This document shows, piece by piece, positions 6,654 to 13,460 of a DNA stretch of 15,913 nucleotides. Numbering within the stretch: the stretch's first letter is position 1; the number at the start of each line of letters is the position of its first letter. A program made the position numbers and the translations under genes. The notes beneath the pieces were generated by a model that saw only the letters and a list, made by a program, of their open reading frames with translations, searched no databases and was not told the DNA's origin. Source of the DNA: an uncultured Collinsella sp. (GTDB taxonomy: Bacteria; Actinomycetota; Coriobacteriia; Coriobacteriales; Coriobacteriaceae); assembly GCA_902475785.1 (NCBI GenBank), contig CABSAN010000052.1, positions 1-15,913 on the forward strand, read 5' to 3'.

Positions 6654-7382
6654 CTACTCCTCCGATGCGCTAGCCGCGCTGTCGGCTCCTTCGGCATCGT
6701 CATCGGCCGAAGGCTCGGCCAGACGATAGCCCACGCCGCGCACGGTCTCTATGGCGCTCGCATGCTCGCCGAGCTTTTGGCGGAGCGTCTGCACATGCAC
6801 GTCGACGGTGCGCGAACCGCCGTCGAAGTCCCAACCCCATACGCTCTGCAGCAGCGACTCGCGGGTAAAGACCACGCCAGGTTTGCGCATGAGGTACTCG
6901 AGCAGGTCGAATTCACGCAGCGTGAGCTTGAGCGGTTCACCGGCAACAGTCACTTCGCGGTGGCTGGGCGAAAGTACGATATCGCCCACGCTGAGCACAT
7001 CGCTCGCCTGCTTGACCATGCCGCCGCGGCGCAGCAACGCACGGCAACGGCTCGCGAGTTCCATAAGCGAGAACGGCTTGGTCAGGTAATCGTCGGCACC
7101 GCCATCGAGCGCCATGACCTTGTCGAGCTCGGTGTCCTTGGCGGTGAGCATCATAATGGGCACCGTCGCCGTCAGGCGATCGCCACGCAGACGACGCATA
7201 ATCGCCAAGCCGTCGGTATCGGGCAGCATGATGTCGAGCAGCACAGCATCGGGCACCCGTCGCGCCACGGCGGCCTTAAACTCGCCATCGCACGAAAAGC
7301 CCTCGGCCTCGATTCCCTGCTTGCGCAGCGCGTAGACCGTCAAATCCCTGATGTTGTCATCGTCCTCGACGTAATAGATCAT
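6654..7382 (-). CDS. PhoP/PhoB-like response regulator, OmpR family
   Basis: Response regulator of 242 residues from the ATG at 7382. That start is preferred because AGAGGGG lies six bases before it and the receiver then begins normally with IYYVEDDD; the in-frame ATG at 7406 has no good ribosome site. Receiver domain: Asp7/Asp8 acidic pocket, phospho-acceptor Asp50 (VLLDIMLPD), Thr80 and Lys102. The winged helix spans about 125-223, ending in the conserved RGVGYRL. A 20-residue Asp/Ser/Ala-rich tail follows the last strand, longer than usual for the family. It follows pstB by 64 bases and is coupled to the kinase downstream, suggesting a phosphate-starvation regulator. The exact regulon is inferred. 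Confidence 0.92.
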   Translation of the reverse strand: MIYYVEDDDNIRDLTVYALRKQGIEAEGFSCDGEFKAAVARRVPDAVLLDIMLPDTDGLAIMRRLRGDRLTATVPIMMLTAKDTELDKVMALDGGADDYLTKPFSLMELASRCRALLRRGGMVKQASDVLSVGDIVLSPSHREVTVAGEPLKLTLREFDLLEYLMRKPGVVFTRESLLQSVWGWDFDGGSRTVDVHVQTLRQKLGEHASAIETVRGVGYRLAEPSADDDAEGADSAASASEE

Positions 7383-7446
7383 GTTGAACCCCTCTGCGGC
7401 CGGCATGACCGCATCTTAACTCTAAAGGCACCTGCACTAGATGGTA

Positions 7447-8322
<876 letters not shown>

Positions 8323-8336
8323 ACCGCATACCTCCA

Positions 8337-8415
8337 TATCGATATCAATTCAGCAGTATCGATAGTAGAAATCGCGGCTCATACGCACGTGAGCGCATTG
8401 TCAAGTGTTTGTAAA
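8337..8415 (-). promoter_or_regulatory. pstB control region with Pho-box-like repeat and twin palindromes
   Basis: On the minus strand TTTACA (8410-8415) and TTGACA (8399-8404) form a direct repeat with an 11-bp period, matching the TTAACA-N5-TTAACA type of PhoP box known from Bacillus. A weaker third copy (CTCACG) follows at the same period. The 8-bp palindrome TATCGATA occurs at 8337-8344 and 8357-8364, exactly 20 bp apart. The second copy overlaps a possible -10, TACTAT (8362-8367). TTGACA could alternatively be a -35, but no good -10 lies 17 bp from it. Phosphate control is an inference. Confidence 0.45.
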
Positions 8416-8425
8416 GGCACGCTGG

Positions 8426-9664
8426 TTATGCAGCGGGCAGCGCAATGGTAAACACCGTGTGCTCGGGTGTCGATTCGCACGCAATGGTGCCGCTGTGCGC
8501 CGCAACGATCTCCTTGGCGATGGCAAGGCCAAGCCCGGCGCCGCCGCGATTGGTCGCGCGCGCCGCATCCAGGCGATAGAACTTCTCAAAAATCACCTTG
8601 AGCTTAGCCGCCGGAATCGGATCACCCTGATTGATAAAGCGAATTCGCACGCCACCGTCATCTTGGTGCCCAGCCTCAATCGTGATGGTCGATCCTTCGT
8701 AGCTATAGGCGATGGCGTTTTTCATGATGTTGTTGAACACGCGAGCCATCTTGTCGCCATCTACGAGCACCGTCAGGTCCTCACGCACATCAACTTGGAC
8801 ATCTTTGTGCTGCTCGTTGAGAATGGGATAGAACTCATCGGCCACCTGTGCCAGCAGCAATCCCAGGTCGACGTAGCCGCGCGTGAGCACAATATCGTGG
8901 AAGTTAAAGCGCGTGATATCAAAGAACTCCTCAATAAGCGCGTCGAGTCGGTGCGCCTTGTCGAGCGCCACGCCCGTAAAGTGCGCGCGCTGCTCAACCG
9001 GCAGGTCGGGCGCCTCCTGCAACAGCGAGAGGTAGCCCACCACGCTGGCAAGCGGCGTGCGCAAGTCATGCGCCAAGTATGTGACCAAGTCGTCCTTGCG
9101 ATGCGACTCGTCGCGTAGGGCTTGCTGCACCTTACGCTCGCGATCGCGCGCGCGGTTGAGCGCACCCTCGACCTCCAGGAAGTCTCCGTCGATGTTGTCC
9201 CAGGCGTCAGGATGATCGATCAGGCGGTCCTGGATACGGGCCGCAAGCACGCGGTCGGAATGCTGCTCACCCTGCTCATAGCCCTGGTAGTACAGAGCAC
9301 GGCCGCAAAAGAACAAGACGCACACGGCAAGCGCCAGGACAAAGCCAAGCATGTTGAATACAAAGCCGGCATCGAACAGCACCGGTCCCTTAATGCCACC
9401 GAGTGCCACGGTGCCAATCGCCAGCGTCATGACCCACGCGGCACCGCCGATTACCACGCAACGACGCACGATTTCAAAGCGATCGATCAGCAAGAAGCCG
9501 ATGAGTAGCACCGCCAAGATACCGGCGATGTTATCAATGCCGATTAGCAGCAGACTCAGCAAAAAGAGCAGCACCGTCGCGAGCGCGCGATTATCGACGA
9601 CCGCCCTCACGTATTCAAAGAGCCGATCGGGCACCTCGAACGCCTGCCTATCGTCTTTTGTCAT
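8426..9664 (-). CDS. VanS-like sensor histidine kinase with four membrane helices
   Basis: Histidine kinase of 412 residues. The catalytic half strongly resembles VanS: AHDLRTPLASVVGYLSLL (phospho-acceptor His199), EEFFDITRFN, the N box RVFNNIMKNAIAYS, an unusual G1 motif NQGDPIP in place of DxGxG, EKFYRLD, and GGAGLGLAIAKEI. The N-terminal half has about four hydrophobic helices (27-42, 45-60, 68-90, 100-121) with short loops and no sizeable outside domain, suggesting intramembrane sensing. The ATG at 9664 has GAGGA upstream. It follows the regulator by 26 bases and is clearly co-transcribed. The signal is probably envelope-related, given the carboxypeptidase gene opposite. Glycopeptide resistance is not implied: no vanHAX-type genes are in the window. 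Confidence 0.9.
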   Translation of the reverse strand: MTKDDRQAFEVPDRLFEYVRAVVDNRALATVLLFLLSLLLIGIDNIAGILAVLLIGFLLIDRFEIVRRCVVIGGAAWVMTLAIGTVALGGIKGPVLFDAGFVFNMLGFVLALAVCVLFFCGRALYYQGYEQGEQHSDRVLAARIQDRLIDHPDAWDNIDGDFLEVEGALNRARDRERKVQQALRDESHRKDDLVTYLAHDLRTPLASVVGYLSLLQEAPDLPVEQRAHFTGVALDKAHRLDALIEEFFDITRFNFHDIVLTRGYVDLGLLLAQVADEFYPILNEQHKDVQVDVREDLTVLVDGDKMARVFNNIMKNAIAYSYEGSTITIEAGHQDDGGVRIRFINQGDPIPAAKLKVIFEKFYRLDAARATNRGGAGLGLAIAKEIVAAHSGTIACESTPEHTVFTIALPAA

Positions 9665-9690
9665 ATCAATATCCTCACAAGCGAAAAGCG

Positions 9691-10386
9691 TTATTCGATG
9701 ATGTAGCCGACGCCCCAGACGTTTTTGATAAAACGCGGCTTCTGAGCGTCGTCACCAATCTTTTCGCGCAGGTGACGAATGTGCACCATCACCGTATTGT
9801 TGGAGCCGGGCATAAAGTCCTCGTTCCACACCGCGCGGAACAGGTCCTCCACGGGCACTACGCTGCCGCGATGCTCGGCCAGATACAGCAAGATGGAATA
9901 CTCGATGGGCGTGAGGCGCACCGGCGCACCGTCCACCGTCACGGAGCGAGCGTCACGGTTGATCTCGAGGCCGTCGAGCTGGAGGGTCGGCAACTCGGTC
10001 GCCTGCGCGCGGCTACCGTAGCTGGTGTAGCGACGCAACTGAGCATGAACGCGCGCGATGAGCTCCAGCGGGCGGAACGGCTTGACCACGTAATCGTCCG
10101 CGCCAAGCGAAAGGCCTTCGATCTTATCCTGCTGGGCATCGCGAGCCGTCAACATAATTACGGGATAGGTATGGCTGGCACGAATCGTGCGCAGCAGTTC
10201 AAAGCCGTCGATATCAGGCAGCATGACATCGAGCAGCGCCAGGTCAAACTCTTGTTCCAGAATTGCCTTGGCCGCATCGGCCCCGCTGTAGGCGATCTGG
10301 ACGTCAAAGCCCTCCTTTGTAAGGTAGATACCAACCAGGTCGGCGATGGCCTTCTCGTCATCAACTACCAGTATGCGCTCGTTCAT
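9691..10386 (-). CDS. VanR-like response regulator, OmpR family
   Basis: Response regulator of 231 residues, the standard length. The receiver has Asp9/Asp10, phospho-acceptor Asp53 (LLDVMLPDIDG), Thr80 and Lys102. Features shared with VanR are HTYPVIMLTARD, GADDYVVKPFRPLELIARV, AQLRRY, and in the winged helix LTPIEYSIL, SNNTVMVHIRHLREKI and VWGVGYIIE. ATG at 10386 follows AGGAG at good spacing. It is the first gene of the pair, divergent from the carboxypeptidase gene 197 bases away. A TTAAG direct repeat with an 11-bp period lies upstream and could be its own binding site. The VanR-like family call is strong; the regulated genes are inferred. Confidence 0.93.
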   Translation of the reverse strand: MNERILVVDDEKAIADLVGIYLTKEGFDVQIAYSGADAAKAILEQEFDLALLDVMLPDIDGFELLRTIRASHTYPVIMLTARDAQQDKIEGLSLGADDYVVKPFRPLELIARVHAQLRRYTSYGSRAQATELPTLQLDGLEINRDARSVTVDGAPVRLTPIEYSILLYLAEHRGSVVPVEDLFRAVWNEDFMPGSNNTVMVHIRHLREKIGDDAQKPRFIKNVWGVGYIIE

Positions 10387-10406
10387 GCGTGCTCCTCTCG
10401 CGCTCC

Positions 10407-10467
10407 ATTATGCCCGAGGCGGCGCCCGCCACACACAACAAGCGTGGGCGATTAAGTCGACCTTAAG
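10407..10467 (-). promoter_or_regulatory. VanR-like gene promoter with TTAAG direct repeat
   Basis: On the minus strand CATAAT (10407-10412) is a good -10 without a recognisable -35, as in activator-dependent promoters. About 40 bp further upstream, TTAAG occurs at 10452-10456 and 10463-10467 (plus-strand reading), an exact 11-bp period typical of tandem OmpR-family binding sites. Autoregulation is a hypothesis. Confidence 0.4.
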
Positions 10468-10538
10468 CATCCTTGCGCCCGTTCGAGCACGAATGCGGGC
10501 CATGCGCGCTCGCAACGATCGTCGTCGCCGGCAAACGA

Positions 10539-10544
10539 TATACT
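10539..10544 (+). promoter_or_regulatory. -10 element of the carboxypeptidase promoter
   Basis: TATACT lies 40 bases before the chosen GTG start and would give a transcript starting near 10551. No consensus -35 is seen. Two ACGAT copies (10515-10519 and 10535-10539), 20 bp apart, overlap the area. The element argues against starts upstream of about 10551. Confidence 0.45.
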
Positions 10545-10583
10545 CTAGTGCCAGAAGAGACCATCCCGTCGAAAGCGAAATCT

Positions 10584-11924
10584 GTGAAGTCCCTCACCTC
10601 TTTTGCAAAACGCTCCACCCAGCTTGCCGCTGGCTTTGCCTGCGCCATCGCCCTTGTTGCCGGCGTGCCCGCTGTTGCCGGCGCCCAAGTGCTCACGACC
10701 GACGACGTCTGCGGCAAGACCGCCGACGTCCGCGGCATCACGGCAGAAAACCTGCCCGATATCGAGGCAACCAATGCCCTTGTTATGGGCAAGGACGGCA
10801 CCGTCTACTATGGACGCGGCGCCGATGAGCAGGTCAAGATTGCCTCTATCACCAAGGTCATGACCGCAATCCTGACCGTCGAAAACTGCAAGATGGACGA
10901 GAAGGTCACGGTGAGCAACGCTGCCGCCACCGTAGGCAACTCGACTGCCGGCCTGCTCGAAGGCGACGAGCTCACCGTGGAGCAGGCACTACGCGGCCTG
11001 ATGATTCCCTCGGGCAACGACGCCGCCATCGTGCTTGCCGAGTACGTGGGCAAAAAGATCGACCCCAAGACCAAAGACGCCGAGGCAACCTTTGTGAAGG
11101 CCATGAACGAGCGCGCCAAAAAGCTCGGCTGCACCGGCACGGTCTTTGAGAACCCACACGGTCTGGACTTTGATGAGTGGGCCGGCGACATGCACTCAAC
11201 CGCACATGACGTGGCACTGATGATGCAGGAGGCCATGAAAAACGATACGATTCGTGAAGTCGTCGCGAGCGAGGATTCTTGGATTGAGGTCACGGGCGCC
11301 GATGGCTCAGACCATTCGCATTCCATGGACACGCACAACGTTTTGCTCGGTCAGGACGGAAATATTGGCGGCAAGACCGGCACCACCGACGACGCGGGCT
11401 ATTGCTTTACGAGCGCCTACAACCGCGATGGCGACGAGATCTACACCGTTATTTTGAACTCCACAACCAACGATCAGCGCTTTACCGATACGGCGACCCT
11501 TGCCAACTGGTACTACGGTCACAAGGTGACGGTCGCAATTGCCAATACACAGGAGAAGACCGCCAACGGCAACCCGCTTATGGCGCGCATTGGCCAAACC
11601 GACTGGACGGATAAGACGATCGATGCCACGCTCGCCGACCCCGCCGCACAGGCAACGGTGTTCTCACTCGCCGGCGAAGTGACCGAAAAGGTTAGCTACG
11701 ATGACCTTTCGGGCACGGTGCATGTTGGCGATAAGGTGGGCAGCGTTACGCTTAAGCAGGACGGCACCAAGATTGCCGTCATGGACCTGGTTGCCGACGA
11801 GGAAGGAACGGGGCCCAATCCCATCGAGTGGCTGCTCGTGAAGCTCGACCGCCTGGGCCGCCGCATCGACAACCGCCCGCTCACAGCCGAGAGCGAGACC
11901 GTAGCCAAAGCTCCTGAGGTGTAG
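10584..11924 (+). CDS. D-alanyl-D-alanine carboxypeptidase, PBP5/DacA type (family S11)
   Basis: Secreted penicillin-binding protein that trims the terminal D-Ala from peptidoglycan stem peptides. The frame is open from 10473 (TTG), but GTG at 10584 is chosen. It gives a clean signal peptide (basic MKSLTSFAKR, a hydrophobic core, and probable cleavage near VAGA at 31-34), and the upstream candidates lie before the predicted transcript start. Its ribosome site is weak. The mature protein has SITK (nucleophile Ser88), SGN (143-145) and KTG (264-266), in correct order and spacing. After the catalytic domain comes a beta-rich domain with VHVGDKVGSV. A short amphipathic segment, IEWLLVKLDRLGRRI, near 414-428 could anchor it to the membrane. 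Total 446 residues. It is divergent from the VanRS-like pair, which may control it. Confidence 0.93.
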   Translation: MKSLTSFAKRSTQLAAGFACAIALVAGVPAVAGAQVLTTDDVCGKTADVRGITAENLPDIEATNALVMGKDGTVYYGRGADEQVKIASITKVMTAILTVENCKMDEKVTVSNAAATVGNSTAGLLEGDELTVEQALRGLMIPSGNDAAIVLAEYVGKKIDPKTKDAEATFVKAMNERAKKLGCTGTVFENPHGLDFDEWAGDMHSTAHDVALMMQEAMKNDTIREVVASEDSWIEVTGADGSDHSHSMDTHNVLLGQDGNIGGKTGTTDDAGYCFTSAYNRDGDEIYTVILNSTTNDQRFTDTATLANWYYGHKVTVAIANTQEKTANGNPLMARIGQTDWTDKTIDATLADPAAQATVFSLAGEVTEKVSYDDLSGTVHVGDKVGSVTLKQDGTKIAVMDLVADEEGTGPNPIEWLLVKLDRLGRRIDNRPLTAESETVAKAPEV

Positions 11925-11949
11925 GACCAAAGCGATATCACATCGAACC

Positions 11950-11982
11950 AAATGAGGCGTCCAACGGGGCGCCTCATTTTTT
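11950..11982 (+). terminator. rho-independent terminator of the carboxypeptidase gene
   Basis: AAATGAGGCG (11950-11959) pairs perfectly with CGCCTCATTT (11970-11979), with further pairing inside the loop, and a T run reaches 11982. It begins 26 bases after the stop codon. Confidence 0.92.
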
Positions 11983-11984
11983 GA

Positions 11985-12002
11985 GGGTTCGAATCCCCAG
12001 CT
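11985..12002 (+). repeat. tRNA-Ser T-arm remnant, inverted copy
   Basis: GGGTTCGAATCCCCAGCT is identical to the T-arm and start of the 3' acceptor strand of the neighbouring tRNA-Ser (12066-12083 on the minus strand) but in the opposite orientation. The next bases, GCC, resemble the G-CCA end of the tRNA with four bases missing. No other tRNA part lies upstream, where the terminator ends two bases before. It may be a decayed tRNA end or an old attachment site. Confidence 0.55.
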
Positions 12003-12017
12003 GCCTTTCTTGATAAT

Positions 12018-12043
12018 AAAAAAGGGCCCCGAATGGGACCCTT
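12018..12043 (-). terminator. rho-independent terminator of tRNA-Ser
   Basis: On the minus strand a 9-bp stem (AAGGGTCCC with GGGGCCCTT, one G-U pair) closed by a four-base loop is followed by six T residues. It begins 15 bases after the encoded CCA of the tRNA. Confidence 0.9.
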
Positions 12044-12057
12044 CTTTAAAGTTAAAC

Positions 12058-12148
12058 TGGCGGAGAGCTGGGGATTCGAACCCCAGATGCCCTTTTGGGG
12101 CATACTCGCTTAGCAGGCGAGCACCTTCGGCCTCTCGGTCAGCTCTCC
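12058..12148 (-). tRNA. tRNA-Ser, anticodon GCU (reads AGC/AGU)
   Basis: Class II tRNA of 91 nt including an encoded CCA. The acceptor stem GGAGAGC pairs exactly with GCTCTCC, followed by discriminator G and CCA. The anticodon stem CTCGC/GCGAG encloses the loop CTGCTAA, giving anticodon GCT. A long variable arm (TGCCC/GGGCA) is typical of serine tRNAs. The T arm has TGGGG, loop TTCGAAT, then CCCCA. It has its own promoter and terminator and stands between the ATPase gene and the convergent carboxypeptidase gene. Confidence 0.97.
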
Positions 12149-12162
12149 GTAACAGCCGTTCT

Positions 12163-12191
12163 ATAGTAACCAAACAGTCGAGGATGGGCAA
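12163..12191 (-). promoter_or_regulatory. tRNA-Ser promoter
   Basis: On the minus strand TTGCCC (12186-12191), a 17-bp spacer and TACTAT (12163-12168) form a near-consensus housekeeping promoter. Transcription would begin roughly 8-10 bases before the mature 5' end. It starts 26 bases after the ATPase stop codon. Confidence 0.7.
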
Positions 12192-12216
12192 GAGGGAATT
12201 TGGAGCGATTCCATTT

Positions 12217-13299
12217 TTACCTTTCCCGTACCGCCTCCAACAAATAGTCGCGCATATACGGAATTGCAAACGAAACACAGCCATAGCCCGCAGGCTCAAT
12301 CAGTCCCGTATCGATCAGACGTTTGCGATACGACCCGACTTTATTCGCCGGCAATCCCATCTTTTTGGCAATATCACCGTTCGTAATCTCGCCGCCTTCG
12401 CATTGCGCCATCGCCGCGAGATATTGAAACTGCCGCTCCGACACCCTGCGCAGCGCGGGGGCAATCACCATGGCATTGAAACTATCAAGAGCCGCCTGGA
12501 CACCCTTGCGAGCCGCCTCTTCACTCACGCTCTCCGACCCGCTGCGCGCAGCAACCTGCCAAGCGTAATATCCGACCAACTGGACCATAAAGGGATAGCC
12601 TGCCGAAGCCTTTGTCAAAAGCTCAGCAACGCCTTCGTCGAGTTCCTTGCCCGCACGCCTCATCGTATCCTCAAACGATCCGCCGACTTCAAAATCTGAA
12701 AGCCGCGTGAGTTCGATATGCTTCGCCCTCTGAAGGAACGTCAACGTATCATCCACCACCACGCCATCCACAGAGGTTGGCAAACCAGCGAATGCAAAGG
12801 CGACATTCGCCCCTTGGCGAATCAAGAGCTGCATCTCATTGCCCAGCTCGCGCATTTCCTCAGTTGAGGCATCCTGAATCTCATCGAGTGTGATGAGCAA
12901 ACCACCTCGCTTCGCGGCATCGTACATCGCCTCGCCCAGATGAGAGGCTGACTTCGACAGCTCCACGGAGCCAAGGCTGACTCCTAAAATCGATGGGGAA
13001 ATCGACATTGATGCAAGACGAACATTTCGCTGCAGAGCCTCGAGAATTCTGTCGCAAAAACCGGCATTTGAGGCGACGTCGACAACCTCGAATCCTTTTT
13101 TGCGCGCAAGATCGCCCAATGCGTTGAGGAGCACCGTTTTACCCGTGCCTCGGACACCCGAGATGCGCATGAGTCGATCGGGGGCACCAGGGCCATTCTC
13201 AAGAGCCTCGGCAAAGTCATCCAAAACAGCGTCGCGTCCGATAAGCTCAGGTGGATTCATGCCCGCTGTTGGCTTAAAGGGATTAATAGCTTTTGACAT
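12217..13299 (-). CDS. AAA+ ATPase with C-terminal winged helix (archaeal-type ATPase family)
   Basis: Protein of 360 residues. It has an N-terminal P-loop with Walker A GVRGTGKT (48-55) and Walker B LLITLDEIQ (134-142), preceded by ELIGRDAVLDDFAEAL, a layout typical of the prokaryotic ATPase_2-type STAND-like family. The C-terminal region (about 285-345) contains ITNGDIAKKMGLPANKVGSY, a clear helix-turn-helix with wing, so DNA binding is likely. No membrane segments. ATG at 13299 has GAGGAGGT five bases upstream; the longer frame to 13344 would translate repeat sequence and is rejected. Immediately upstream lie six TTTARCA repeats. GC content appears lower than in the neighbours, hinting at acquisition. 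The function is unknown; regulator or defence-type roles are both possible. Confidence 0.85.
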   Translation of the reverse strand: MSKAINPFKPTAGMNPPELIGRDAVLDDFAEALENGPGAPDRLMRISGVRGTGKTVLLNALGDLARKKGFEVVDVASNAGFCDRILEALQRNVRLASMSISPSILGVSLGSVELSKSASHLGEAMYDAAKRGGLLITLDEIQDASTEEMRELGNEMQLLIRQGANVAFAFAGLPTSVDGVVVDDTLTFLQRAKHIELTRLSDFEVGGSFEDTMRRAGKELDEGVAELLTKASAGYPFMVQLVGYYAWQVAARSGSESVSEEAARKGVQAALDSFNAMVIAPALRRVSERQFQYLAAMAQCEGGEITNGDIAKKMGLPANKVGSYRKRLIDTGLIEPAGYGCVSFAIPYMRDYLLEAVRER

Positions 13300-13317
13300 T
13301 CGACCTCCTCTGCCAGT

Positions 13318-13371
13318 TTTAACAACTTTAACAAAGTTTAGCAACTTTAGCAGAGTTTAACAGGTTTAGCA
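13318..13371. repeat. six-copy TTTARCA array in front of the ATPase gene
   Basis: Copies on the plus strand begin at 13318, 13327, 13337, 13346, 13356 and 13365 (AACA, AACA, AGCA, AGCA, AACA and AGCA endings), so the spacing alternates 9, 10, 9, 10, 9. Pairs therefore repeat every 19 bp. Two decayed copies may follow at about 13375 and 13383, continuing the same rhythm. It lies 19 bp before the ATPase start codon and could overlap its promoter (TTGCTA-N17-TAAAAC on the minus strand). Confidence 0.8.
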
Positions 13372-13416
13372 GGCTTGGCGGCTTTATGCCTTACCGATTC
13401 TGTCGGGTCCTCCCGC

Positions 13417-13439
13417 CCGCGCCGATACAAATAGCGCGG
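13417..13439. other. GC hairpin between the TPR and ATPase genes
   Basis: CCGCGC (13417-13422) pairs exactly with GCGCGG (13434-13439) around an 11-base loop. It lies just after the TPR gene stop on the minus strand but has no T tract, so it is at most a weak or Rho-assisted terminator. Nothing else is seen in 13372-13460 apart from a small CCGA/TCGG hairpin near 13394-13406. Confidence 0.25.
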
Positions 13440-13460
13440 TGCGGCCCCTCTATACCGCCC

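Noticed and set aside
8426..11924. Glycopeptide-resistance cluster
   Set aside because: Only the regulator pair and a serine-type carboxypeptidase are present; no D-lactate dehydrogenase, ligase or VanX-like dipeptidase is encoded in the window.
13300..13344. 15-residue N-terminal extension of the ATPase
   Set aside because: It would translate part of the TTTARCA array and lacks a ribosome site, whereas ATG at 13299 has a strong one.
13318..13371. CRISPR array
   Set aside because: Repeats are 7 bp with 2-3 bp between them; there are no spacers of typical length and no cas genes.
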